Positions 18,983 to 27,205 of a stretch of 64,000 bases of DNA are shown here, in pieces. A program made the position numbers and the translations under genes. Numbering within the stretch: the stretch's first letter is position 1; the number at the start of each line of letters is the position of its first letter. The DNA comes from Verrucomicrobiales bacterium (lineage in GTDB: Bacteria; Verrucomicrobiota; Verrucomicrobiia; Limisphaerales; J093): positions 304,884-368,883 of the forward strand of contig JACKPV010000026.1 in the NCBI GenBank assembly GCA_024233305.1, written 5' to 3'. The notes below the pieces were generated by a model. It ran no database searches. It saw only the letters and a list, made by a program, of their open reading frames with translations, and was not told the DNA's origin.

Positions 18983-20286
18983 GGCGTCGGTGAACCTGGC
19001 AGCAACCGCTGGCGGAGCATCTCCAACGCCTGCTGGCTGGTCATGTGTTTGAAAACCTCCCGCTCGAACCGGTTCAGGTGCCGCACGACCGCGACGCCAC
19101 CCGCCTCCGCCAGCGCGATGAACACGGTGCCCACGGGCTTGTCCGCCGTGCCGCCGGCGGGTCCCGCGATACCGGTGATGGCCAGGGCGAAATCGGCGTC
19201 GAGCCGGCTGCGCGCCCCCGCGGCCATTTCCCGCGCCACCGCTTCGCTGACCGCTCCGTGCGTTGCCAGGGTGACGGGCGAAACGCCCAGCAGCCCCTCC
19301 TTCAGCGCGTTGCTGTAGCTGACCACCCCCCCGACGAACACGGCCGAGGCGCCGGGAACGTCGGTGATCCGGCTGGCCAACCGTCCGCCCGTGCATGATT
19401 CGGCGACCGCGACCGTCCGGCCCTGGTGCGCCAGCAATCCGACGACCGCTTGCTCCAGAGTTTCGTCCTCCGTTCCGTAAATGTGCGTGCCCACGCGCTC
19501 ACGCACGACGTCCTCGCCGGCGCGGACGATTGCCCTCGCCTCGTGCCCCCGGGCAGCCAGGCGAACATCAACCTCACCCGGATGCGCGCAGTAGCCGACC
19601 TCGAGTCCGCGTGCGATCCAGGGACCGAGAGCGGGTTCGATGCGCTCCTGCATCGCGGACTCGGGAACGGCGATGCTGCGCAGGGTGACCGAAACATAAG
19701 GGGCGACAGAAGGGAAGCGATGCCGGAGCCATGGCAAGAGTTGCTCGCGCACCATCGGATGGAGTTCCCGGGTCGGACCGGGAAGCATGACAAGCCAGGG
19801 CGGGGTCGATGGACCAACGCCGGCGGAAGGCGCCGGAATGGCAAGGCCGGGCGCGGTCCCGTGCTCGTTGGCCCACACTTCGGCGCCCTTGGGCACCATG
19901 GCCTGGATACGCACACGCTCGGGCATGGTTCGATTGCGGGCCGCGAACCACGCCTCCAGACGGGCCACCGTGTACGTGTCCTCAACGAGCGGCACGCCGA
20001 AGAGATCGGCAACGGCTTCCCGGGTGAGGTCGTCTGAAGTGGGGCCAAGGCCGCCGGTGGTGATGACCAGTTGGGCGCGGGAAAGGGCTTCGCCAACGAC
20101 CTGACGGATGTCCCCGGCGGCGTCCGACACGGCGGTCTGCCGGCCGACCACGTAGCCGTGATCCGCCAGTTGCCGGCACAGCCACTGTTGATGCCGATTG
20201 AGCACGCGACCGAGCATCAGCTCGGAACCGGTGTTGATGAGCTCGATGTTCAAGCGCGGCCATTCTCCCGGTTCGGTCGGGCACAT
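18979..20286 (-). CDS. cinA: CinA-family protein
   Basis: The protein has an N-terminal MoCF/COG1058 domain (ELINTGSELMLGRVLNRHQQWLC, then TTGGLGPTSDDLTREA) and a C-terminal CinA amidohydrolase-like domain (VAVAESCTGGRLASRITDVPGASAVF, ALAITGIAGPAGG, KPVGTVFIAL), the usual two-domain layout. Known homologues act as ADP-ribose pyrophosphatase and NMN deamidase in pyridine nucleotide recycling, and the gene is competence-induced in some species. The ATG at 20286 gives 435 residues; a TTG at 20253, eleven codons downstream and preceded by GGGAGA, would start closer to the conserved ELINTGSE and may be the true start. First gene of the operon with pyrD and the U32 gene. Confidence 0.9.
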   Translation of the reverse strand: MCPTEPGEWPRLNIELINTGSELMLGRVLNRHQQWLCRQLADHGYVVGRQTAVSDAAGDIRQVVGEALSRAQLVITTGGLGPTSDDLTREAVADLFGVPLVEDTYTVARLEAWFAARNRTMPERVRIQAMVPKGAEVWANEHGTAPGLAIPAPSAGVGPSTPPWLVMLPGPTRELHPMVREQLLPWLRHRFPSVAPYVSVTLRSIAVPESAMQERIEPALGPWIARGLEVGYCAHPGEVDVRLAARGHEARAIVRAGEDVVRERVGTHIYGTEDETLEQAVVGLLAHQGRTVAVAESCTGGRLASRITDVPGASAVFVGGVVSYSNALKEGLLGVSPVTLATHGAVSEAVAREMAAGARSRLDADFALAITGIAGPAGGTADKPVGTVFIALAEAGGVAVVRHLNRFEREVFKHMTSQQALEMLRQRLLPGSPTP

Positions 20287-20522
20287 GCAAGAGCCGGTCC
20301 GCGGCTGCCGTCGGGGCGGCGCCGGAAGGAGGCCCGGTGAGCCGGCCCCCTTCAAGGCCTCGCGGCGGGCTGGTGCGCGGTCGGGACCACCCTCGGGACC
20401 CGGCCCGTTCCGGCCCGCTGAAAAGCCCCGACCGCGGGTCCGACCTTGATTTTTTTGAGTGGGAGGTTGGGTGGGGGGCGTTTATTCTCGGTGTTGAACG
20501 CAGGCCGGATCCCACCTCCGCC

Positions 20523-21899
20523 ATGAAACGCACGCTGAACCGTCGTCAACTTCTGAAGCTCCTGGGCGCCGCCGGATTCGGGGCGCCGATTGCCACCCGC
20601 GCGATTGCCGACGAGACATCGTTCGGTTCGGTGGGGGCGAAGGTCCCGGAGAACATCGTCGTGCCCGGGCGGGCACGAGATCGCTATCCGGCGCAGTGGG
20701 TGGACGGCAAGGTGGTCCAGCCCGCGCGGCCGTTGGCCGTGTTGCACGAGACGGACGTGCTCGTGGTGGGCGGGGGGCCGGCCGGCTTCGCGGCGGCGGT
20801 GGCCGCGGCGCGGGCCGGGGCGGCGACGACGCTGGTCGAGCGCTACGGCTACCTCGGCGGTTTGTGGACGGGTGGGTTGGTCCTGCTGGTTTATCCGACC
20901 CATGCGACCGAGGACGGGAGGCTCACGAAGGTCGTGCGGGGCGTGGGAGACGAGTTGCTCGAGCGCATCGCCCGGCATCCCGAGGGCGCCACCCGATACG
21001 CCGACGGAAAACCCGATCCGACCACCGACCCGGAAATCACGAAGCTGGTGATGGACGAGATGACCGTCGCGGCCGGGGTAAAGCTGTTCTTCCATTGCTG
21101 GGTGGCGGATGTGGTGCTGGCGGAAGGTGCCGTCCGCGGCGTGGTCATCGAGAGCAAAGCCGGCCGGCAGTCGATTCTGGCGAAGGTGGTTGTGGATGCG
21201 TCGGGAGATGGCGATGTGTTCGCGGCGGCGGGGGCGGCGCACGAACAGCGGTTGCATGCGGTGGGCCTCGTGCATCGTTTGGGTAATGTGGACCGGGCGG
21301 ATCTGAGCGGGCTGCGGGAGGCGGGCTTTCGAAATCTGGGCAGCGTCGAGCCGTTGGCCAGTGTGCAGTGGGTGAACCTGCGGGGACCGAGCACCGACGG
21401 CTTGGACATCGAAGAGTTGAGCCGCCTTGAGGTTGAACACCGGCGCAGCATCTGGCAACGGGTGGACAAGATCCGCCGAACCGCCGGTGGGGAGAACGTT
21501 TTCCTGCTGCAAACCGCGCCGCAGATCGGGGTGCGCATCACGCGGTTGCTGGCCGGGGTGCGGAAGATGACCGACCAGGACGCGCGTTCGTCGACCCGAT
21601 ATCCGGACAGGATTGCCATCGGGGGCACGTACGGCGCGGGCGCGCAGAATCCGGGTTTCGCCATTCCGTACGGGGCAATGGTGCCCCGAAAACTCGACAA
21701 CCTGATCGCGGCGGGTCGTTGTCTGGACGTCGATTCGCCGATGGTCGAGGACATGCGGTTGATTGCGACATGTCTCCTGACCGGACACGCGGCGGGGGTG
21801 GCGGCGGCGCTGGCGGTGCGTGATCGGCGCCGCCCGCGGGACGTCGAAATCCGGGAACTGCAAGGGCTCCTGCGGGAGCAGGGCGCCTATCTGGGTTGA
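20523..21899 (+). CDS. Tat-exported FAD-dependent oxidoreductase
   Basis: A 458-residue flavoprotein with an N-terminal twin-arginine signal (LNRRQLLKLLGAAGFGAPIAT) and a dinucleotide-binding motif VLVVGGGPAGFAAAVAAARAG starting near residue 78. Further family marks are LVERYGYLGGLWTGGLVL and the C-terminal GAMVPRKLDNLIAAGRCLDVD, typical of the FAD-dependent oxidoreductase group often annotated next to carbohydrate genes; the substrate is not known. The ATG at 20523 is chosen because it puts the Tat motif at the start. The polyferredoxin gene begins 13 bases after its stop codon, which suggests that electrons removed by this flavoprotein are passed to that membrane protein. This pairing is inferred from gene order only. 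Confidence 0.9.
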   Translation: MKRTLNRRQLLKLLGAAGFGAPIATRAIADETSFGSVGAKVPENIVVPGRARDRYPAQWVDGKVVQPARPLAVLHETDVLVVGGGPAGFAAAVAAARAGAATTLVERYGYLGGLWTGGLVLLVYPTHATEDGRLTKVVRGVGDELLERIARHPEGATRYADGKPDPTTDPEITKLVMDEMTVAAGVKLFFHCWVADVVLAEGAVRGVVIESKAGRQSILAKVVVDASGDGDVFAAAGAAHEQRLHAVGLVHRLGNVDRADLSGLREAGFRNLGSVEPLASVQWVNLRGPSTDGLDIEELSRLEVEHRRSIWQRVDKIRRTAGGENVFLLQTAPQIGVRITRLLAGVRKMTDQDARSSTRYPDRIAIGGTYGAGAQNPGFAIPYGAMVPRKLDNLIAAGRCLDVDSPMVEDMRLIATCLLTGHAAGVAAALAVRDRRRPRDVEIRELQGLLREQGAYLG

Positions 21900-21912
21900 G
21901 CCGGCCTCGCGC

Positions 21913-23199
21913 ATGATCCCTTCCCGTCTCACGCCCCGAAGGAAGCGTGTCCTGCGACAGGCAACCCGTTGGATCGCGTTGCTGGGGGGCGTGGCGCTGG
22001 CCTGGCCATGGCGCTGGGGGTCCACCGGCTCGGTCCTGCTGCCCGCCCTGAGCCCCTTTATCGCGACCGCTTCCGGGATCAGTGTCCGGACCGTCGGCAT
22101 TCTGGCCGGACTCGCAATTCCGGTGGTCGTGCTGGCGGGCGTCTTCCCGCGTTGGTTTTGCCGGTATGCGTGTCCAACCGGGCTGTTGCTGGACGGCGCA
22201 CAGCGGCTCCGGTCGCCTGCCCCCCGACGGGGAAAGGGATGGCCGCCGGTGGGGCGATGGTTGCTCCTGCTCACCCTCGGTGGGGCGTGCGTGGGGTATC
22301 CGCTCTTCCTGTGGTTGGACCCGCTCGCGATCTTCAACGGATTCCTGAACGCGTGGCGCCGGCCCCTGGCGGTCGGGGCGCTCCTGGGCGGGCTGGGGCT
22401 GCCGCTGTTGCTGGCACTCGAAATCGCCGCGCCCGCGCTGTGGTGCCGGCGGCTCTGTCCGCTGGGAGCCACGCAGGATTTCCTGTTTGCCGGGCGACGC
22501 TTCCTCCGCCGGCCCCGGCGGGGAGGGAAGGGGAGGGACGTCCGGGAAGCGTCTCCGAACCTGGGGCGTCGCTGGTTCCTGGCCGGCGCCTCGGCCGCGA
22601 TGGGAGCGTTCGCAGCAAGGGTGGCGCGCGGCGGAGATCGCACGGCGTTGTTGCGGCCCCCCGGGGCATTGGGCCAGGGGCGATTCACCGGGGTCTGCGT
22701 GCGGTGCGGGAATTGCGCGCAGGTTTGTCCCGCGAAGATCATCAAACCGGATGTTGGACCGGGCGGGCTGGCCGGGTTGCTGGCGCCACGGCTGCGATTC
22801 GACCGGGACTACTGTCGGGCAGATTGCTGCCTTTGCGGTCGGGTGTGTCCGAGCGGCGCCATCGCCCGGCTGCCGCTGCCGGCAAAGCGTCGTCAGGTGA
22901 TCGGCTTGGCGGTGGTGAACCTGGACTCTTGTCTGCTCGCTCAGGGGAGGGAATGCACGGCGTGCCTCCGCAAATGCCCGTTCGAGGCGTTGGAGATGGT
23001 GAGCAGCGACGGCGGCTTTTCCAACGAGCCACGAGTGATCGCCGTGCGTTGCACGGGCTGCGGCGCCTGCGAGGTCGTGTGTCCCGCTGAACCGCTCCGA
23101 GCCATCACTGTCCAACCGTCCGCGCGCGCGCTGCTTCTGGAAGATCCGCCATTCCCCCGGAACGACCTGGCCCGGCCTTTGTCCCGGACGGCCGGCTGA
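21913..23199 (+). CDS. NapH-NapG-like fused membrane polyferredoxin
   Basis: A 428-residue iron-sulfur protein in two halves. Residues about 1-205 have four or five membrane helices (WIALLGGVALAWPW, TVGILAGLAIPVVVLAGVF, WLLLLTLGGACVGYPLFLWL, GALLGGLGLPLLLALEIA) and two CX3CP motifs (CRYACP, CRRLCP) as in NapH/MauN. Then comes an internal twin-arginine stretch, LGRRWFLAGASAAMGAFAA (about 218-236), as found at the start of NapG/MauM. The second half has four 4Fe-4S motifs: CVRCGNCAQVCP, CCLCGRVCP, CTACLRKCP and CTGCGACEVVCP. It likely oxidises quinol or passes electrons between membrane and periplasm. Start ATG 21913 lies 13 bases after the FAD oxidoreductase, the probable partner. Confidence 0.85.
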   Translation: MIPSRLTPRRKRVLRQATRWIALLGGVALAWPWRWGSTGSVLLPALSPFIATASGISVRTVGILAGLAIPVVVLAGVFPRWFCRYACPTGLLLDGAQRLRSPAPRRGKGWPPVGRWLLLLTLGGACVGYPLFLWLDPLAIFNGFLNAWRRPLAVGALLGGLGLPLLLALEIAAPALWCRRLCPLGATQDFLFAGRRFLRRPRRGGKGRDVREASPNLGRRWFLAGASAAMGAFAARVARGGDRTALLRPPGALGQGRFTGVCVRCGNCAQVCPAKIIKPDVGPGGLAGLLAPRLRFDRDYCRADCCLCGRVCPSGAIARLPLPAKRRQVIGLAVVNLDSCLLAQGRECTACLRKCPFEALEMVSSDGGFSNEPRVIAVRCTGCGACEVVCPAEPLRAITVQPSARALLLEDPPFPRNDLARPLSRTAG

Positions 23200-23280
23200 T
23201 TTCCGCCAATCCCGCCTTTCGATCCGGTGAGGGGCCGCCAATCGGGGCGCTGCACGAGGCGGAAGGCGGCGGGGGCCGGT

Positions 23281-24798
23281 TCAATGGACCCGCTGCGGCC
23301 GGGCGGTCGGCCCGTTCATGGTGCGGGGTAACCGGAACACGTTGCCTTCGCGGTCGCAGAAATGGAGGTCGGACTCGGACGGCTGCCGACCGTGACCATC
23401 GGCCCAGAGGGCGTAGAAGTCCGGGTGGGCATTTACGGGCCGCCGCACGTAGGTGTGGTTGCGGGGGCTGTCGTGCGTGAGTTGCCGGGTCATCCGCCAG
23501 TTCCGACCCTGATCCTCGCTGATCCACATGGCCACCTCGCCGCCCGGGTTGTAGGGCTGGGGACCGGTCTCCGTCGGGGCGATGATGCGCCAGGCGCCGT
23601 CGGTTTCGAGATAGAGCGATCCCATGTCGTAATTGTTGTCGGAGCGCAGGGCGGGACGGATGTCCCAGCGGTCCCCGGTCCAGCGGGCGGTGCGCCAGGT
23701 GCGCGGGTCGTTCCTCGGCCCGGATTCATAGCCCCCGCTGGTGAGGAAGAGAATCACGGGGTGGTTTGCCTGGTCGAACTGGATGTCCTTCAGATAGACG
23801 TTCAATCCCGGCGTCCGATAGTCCTCGATCAGGGCGGGGTTCTCGGGGGTGGTCAGCGGCAGTTCAAGCGGTTGGCCCTCGACGTTCTCCCAGCTCCGCC
23901 CGCCGTTGCGGGTCTGGACATAATAGAGGTTGCTGCGCCAGTTCAACCCCTTGCCCTGCGGATGGAAGTTGAAGGCGGAACCGGCCACGCCCTTTCCCAC
24001 CGCGCTGATCTGATAGTGCCCTTCCTCGATGGCGGCCAGTCGTTGCCACGCCGACCAGGTCACTCCGTCCGGGCTGGACATGTAGCAAATCGTTCGTGCC
24101 GCCGGATACCCGTAACGGGTGAAGAAGCACTGGAAGCCCTGCTCCGGGGTATGCCATGCCTGGAAGTACGAGAAGTTGGTCATCGGCACGGGCACGCCGT
24201 CCTCCTCCTTCGTGACCGCGATGCGATCGAAGGCATCCGCGGCAAACGGTTGGCGACTGCGGTGCACGTAGGACGGGCGGGAGGTCCCGTGCGAGGTGGA
24301 GAAGATCCAGAGGTAACCGCGGCCATCGAGAGCGATGACGGGGTTGTCATGGGCGTCGCTGGTTTGCTTGTCGAGCAGGAGGGTGGGGCGGGGCACCTCG
24401 CCCATTGCGTGGTCGAAGAAGCTGACCATGTGCCACAACCGCTGCGGGTTGTCCGGGGGAGCGCCGCCGTAGCAGAAGAAGGTCTTGTTTACCTCGCGGG
24501 CGAACACGGCAAACGGCTGGTGTTTTGCGCAATACGTGCCGAGTCCCCCGCTGTATTTGTAGACGTATTCGTCGTTCGAGGGCTGGTTCATATACCAGAT
24601 CCCCCGGTAGCCGTCGACCGGTTGGTTGCGGGTGAGTTCCGGCTCCGCGGCGGCGGACGCGAGAGCGAGCAGCAGGAGCAGGCCGGGAACGGCTGCGGCG
24701 ACGGAACGATACGTTCCGCAACGGATGGCCGGAGACGCCCGGAAGGCGGTTGGGATGCGTCGCGCCAGGTCGGTTCCGGGTTTCAGGCAGGGGAACAT
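23281..24798 (-). CDS. Exported BNR-repeat protein (BNR_4-like)
   Basis: A 505-residue exported protein. After a signal segment (VPGLLLLLALASAAA, about residues 35-50) come beta-propeller signatures: YRGIWYMNQPSNDEYVYKYSGG, DAHDNPVIALDGRGYLWIFSTSH, YMSSPDGVTWSAW, RNGGRSWENVEG, ISEDQGRNWRM. Aspartate-box motifs (SPDGVTW, DQGRNW) are the mark of BNR/sialidase folds, and the layout matches the BNR_4 group found in polysaccharide-degrading loci. No catalytic sialidase triad can be assigned by eye, so the activity is open (lyase, hydrolase or binding). The ATG at 24798 was chosen because it leaves the signal segment near the N-terminus. It diverges from the aminotransferase gene across 147 bases. 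Confidence 0.8.
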   Translation of the reverse strand: MFPCLKPGTDLARRIPTAFRASPAIRCGTYRSVAAAVPGLLLLLALASAAAEPELTRNQPVDGYRGIWYMNQPSNDEYVYKYSGGLGTYCAKHQPFAVFAREVNKTFFCYGGAPPDNPQRLWHMVSFFDHAMGEVPRPTLLLDKQTSDAHDNPVIALDGRGYLWIFSTSHGTSRPSYVHRSRQPFAADAFDRIAVTKEEDGVPVPMTNFSYFQAWHTPEQGFQCFFTRYGYPAARTICYMSSPDGVTWSAWQRLAAIEEGHYQISAVGKGVAGSAFNFHPQGKGLNWRSNLYYVQTRNGGRSWENVEGQPLELPLTTPENPALIEDYRTPGLNVYLKDIQFDQANHPVILFLTSGGYESGPRNDPRTWRTARWTGDRWDIRPALRSDNNYDMGSLYLETDGAWRIIAPTETGPQPYNPGGEVAMWISEDQGRNWRMTRQLTHDSPRNHTYVRRPVNAHPDFYALWADGHGRQPSESDLHFCDREGNVFRLPRTMNGPTARPQRVH

Positions 24799-24945
24799 CG
24801 TGGGGGAACGATAGCGGGCCTCGGCCCGGGCGACAATTCCAATGCGCCCGGGGAAGGCTCCGGCGCCCATCCGCGGACGCGGGTGGGAACGACGCGAAGA
24901 TTCTGCTTGCCGGCGGGTGGGGAGCGATGGCGTATCTAGCCGCCC

Positions 24946-26244
24946 ATGAAAGAGATTGTGCCGCCCATGCCGCCGATGGTCCGGAACGAGTTCGAGACGG
25001 TGCGCCAGTTGTTCCGCGATCACGTGGTGCCGACCTACGCGCGTTTCGACCTGGCCTTCGTGCGCGGGCGGGGCAGCGAGCTTTGGGACGTGACCGGACG
25101 GCGGGTGCTGGACTTCGGCGGCGGCATCGCGGTTTGCTGCCTTGGCCATGCGCATCCCGAGGTTGCCGCGGCCATCGCCGACCAGGCGGCGTCCTTGGTC
25201 CATGTGTCGAATCTGTATTACCACGAACCCCAGGGAAGGCTGGCCCAGGCCCTGGTGCGCCTCATCGGTCCGGGCAAGGTCTTCTTCTGCAACAGCGGCG
25301 CCGAGGCCAACGAGGGGCTGTTCAAACTGGCGCGGAAGTTCGGGCACGAGGAGGGGCGGTTCGAGATCCTGACGATGACCAATTCGTTTCACGGACGGAC
25401 CCTGGCGGGCATCGCGGCCACCGGCCAGGACAAGGTGAAACAGGGTTTCGAGCCGATGACACCCGGATTTCGTCACGTTCCCTACAACGATCTGGCCGCC
25501 GTGCAGGCCGCCGTCTCGCCCGCGACGGTCGCGGTGATGATCGAGGGGGTTCAGGGCGAAGGAGGCATCACGCCCGCCACGCCCGAGTTCCTGCTGGGCC
25601 TGCGCCGCCTGTGCGACGAACACGGGTTGTTGCTGCTGTTCGATGCCGTGCAGTGCGGGCATTTCCGGACTGGCGAGTTTCAGAGTTACCGGCGGATTCT
25701 CGAAGGGCATCCGGAGGGGGCCGGGTTCCTGCCGGATGCGATCTCGATGGCTAAATCGCTCGGGGGCGGCGTGCCCATCGGCGCCTTCTGGGTCCGGCAG
25801 GAGCACGCAAACCGCCTCGGCGCCGGCACGCACGGGACCACTTACGGCGGCACCCCGCTGGCCTGTGCCGCGGCATTGCAGATCCTGCGAGTCATCGAGC
25901 GCGACGGATTGGCGCGCAATGCGCGGCTCATGGGAGATTTCCTCCGCCAGCAGTTGCTCGAGATCCAGCGGCGTCATCCCGGCCTGATTACCGCCATCCG
26001 CGGATTGGGCCTGATGCTCGGGATCGAGTTCGCCCCCAAAGACCGCATTCCAGCGCTGGCCAGCGTCGAGAAGCCCGTTTCCCTCGCGATGGTCGAGCGG
26101 TTGCATACCGCCGGCCTGCTGACCATTCCGGCGGGGACGCAAGTCATCCGTCTGCTGCCCGCGCTGAACATCACCCGCACAGAAGCGGAAGAAGCGCTGG
26201 GACTGATCGCCAGGGAGGTCGAGCGGCTTGCCCACGGTGGCTGA
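24946..26244 (+). CDS. argD: Class III PLP aminotransferase (acetylornithine type)
   Basis: A 432-residue enzyme of the ornithine/acetylornithine aminotransferase family, cytoplasmic. Visible marks: LDFGGGIAVCCLGHAHPEV, FFCNSGAEANEGLFKLAR, NSFHGRTLAGIAATGQDKVK, IEGVQGEGGI, the PLP Schiff-base lysine K270 in DAISMAKSLGGG, and HGTTYGGTPLACAAAL. It most likely makes acetylornithine in arginine synthesis, though gamma-aminobutyrate or succinylornithine use cannot be excluded. The segment usually read as DEVQ(T/C)G-GRTG is here DAVQCGHFRTGEF, so the conserved Glu is Ala. No other arginine gene is nearby. The symbol is given on family grounds only. Confidence 0.8.
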   Translation: MKEIVPPMPPMVRNEFETVRQLFRDHVVPTYARFDLAFVRGRGSELWDVTGRRVLDFGGGIAVCCLGHAHPEVAAAIADQAASLVHVSNLYYHEPQGRLAQALVRLIGPGKVFFCNSGAEANEGLFKLARKFGHEEGRFEILTMTNSFHGRTLAGIAATGQDKVKQGFEPMTPGFRHVPYNDLAAVQAAVSPATVAVMIEGVQGEGGITPATPEFLLGLRRLCDEHGLLLLFDAVQCGHFRTGEFQSYRRILEGHPEGAGFLPDAISMAKSLGGGVPIGAFWVRQEHANRLGAGTHGTTYGGTPLACAAALQILRVIERDGLARNARLMGDFLRQQLLEIQRRHPGLITAIRGLGLMLGIEFAPKDRIPALASVEKPVSLAMVERLHTAGLLTIPAGTQVIRLLPALNITRTEAEEALGLIAREVERLAHGG

Positions 26245-26278
26245 TCCACCTGCGCCAAACGGGGCGGTTTGCCGCGGT

Positions 26279-26956
26279 TCATCGGCCCGCGCGCGCCCGG
26301 GCCACCAGCCGGTCCGCGAGGCGCGTCGGTTCCGGCAGGCGGAACCCGGCGCCACAGGCGAGCACCAGCGCAACCGCGCCTTCCAGATCGGCGCGGTGCC
26401 CGACGCTGATGAAGAGCGGACGCGTCCCTTCCCGCGTCCGGAGCACCGTACCGATGGTCTCGCCCTGGTCGTACAGGAAGCTCCGGTCACCCCGCCGTAG
26501 CCCGGGCTCGTCGTGCGCGCCGATCAACCGGCTCTTGGCGCAACCGATGGAGGGCAGGTCGCACAGCACCCCGAGATGGCAGGCGATCCCGAAGCGCCGC
26601 GGGTGGGCCAGACCGTGCCCGTCGGCGAGCAACACGTCGGGGGTCTGTTTCAGGCGCCGCACGGCCGCCAACAGCGCCGGGGCTTCCCGGAATGACAGCA
26701 GGCCGGGCACATAGGGAAACCGCAAAGGCCGGCGGGCAACGTGCGATTCCACCGCCACGCCCTGCTCACGATCCCAAAGCACGACCGCTCCCACGCACTG
26801 GCGCCGGTCCGGCGTGAACGCCGCATCCAGCCCGGCGATCCAACGCGCGCCGGCGGACAGTGCCTCGAAACGGACACCCAGGGCGAGTTGGCGCTGCACT
26901 GCGACCGCTTGGACGGGGGACAACGTCCAGGCATGAGGCGGACGAGGGAACTTCAT
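26279..26956 (-). CDS. nfi: Endonuclease V
   Basis: A 225-residue DNA repair nuclease that cleaves next to deaminated adenine (inosine). The order of signatures matches the family: IAGLDAAFTPDRRQCVGAVVL with the first metal-binding Asp, PYVPGLLSFREAPALLAAVRRL, then DVLLADGHGLAHPRRFGIACHLGVLCDLPSIGCAKSRL read as two adjacent blocks, and SVGHRADLEGAVALVLAC. Length is normal for the family. The ATG at 26956 is chosen because homologous starts lie about 40 residues before the first metal ligand. It converges on the aminotransferase gene, 34 bases away. Confidence 0.93.
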   Translation of the reverse strand: MKFPRPPHAWTLSPVQAVAVQRQLALGVRFEALSAGARWIAGLDAAFTPDRRQCVGAVVLWDREQGVAVESHVARRPLRFPYVPGLLSFREAPALLAAVRRLKQTPDVLLADGHGLAHPRRFGIACHLGVLCDLPSIGCAKSRLIGAHDEPGLRRGDRSFLYDQGETIGTVLRTREGTRPLFISVGHRADLEGAVALVLACGAGFRLPEPTRLADRLVARARAGR

Positions 26957-27205
26957 CACCGCGGGATTGTGCACCTCGGAAGCATCGAAGCGGAAGCCGG
27001 GTCTGCCACTTCTGGCTGTCCGGAGGGAAGTGGGTAGCCTGTCCCGGTGACTCGTCGGCAAGCCCGCGCCCGTTCCTCCCAGGCCGCGACCAATCAATCA
27101 GCCACCTCCCCCGCGCGCCCTGCCTGACTCGCGGGCGTTTGCCTGCAATATCACGCGCGCGCGGAACAGTGGACCGAATTCGAGCAGCGCTCCCTGAGCC
27201 CGCCT

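Noticed and set aside
24799..26490. Upstream extension of the BNR gene to give a protein of over 1000 residues.
   Set aside because: The extension is antisense to the aminotransferase and has no protein-like features; the signal peptide sits after 24798.
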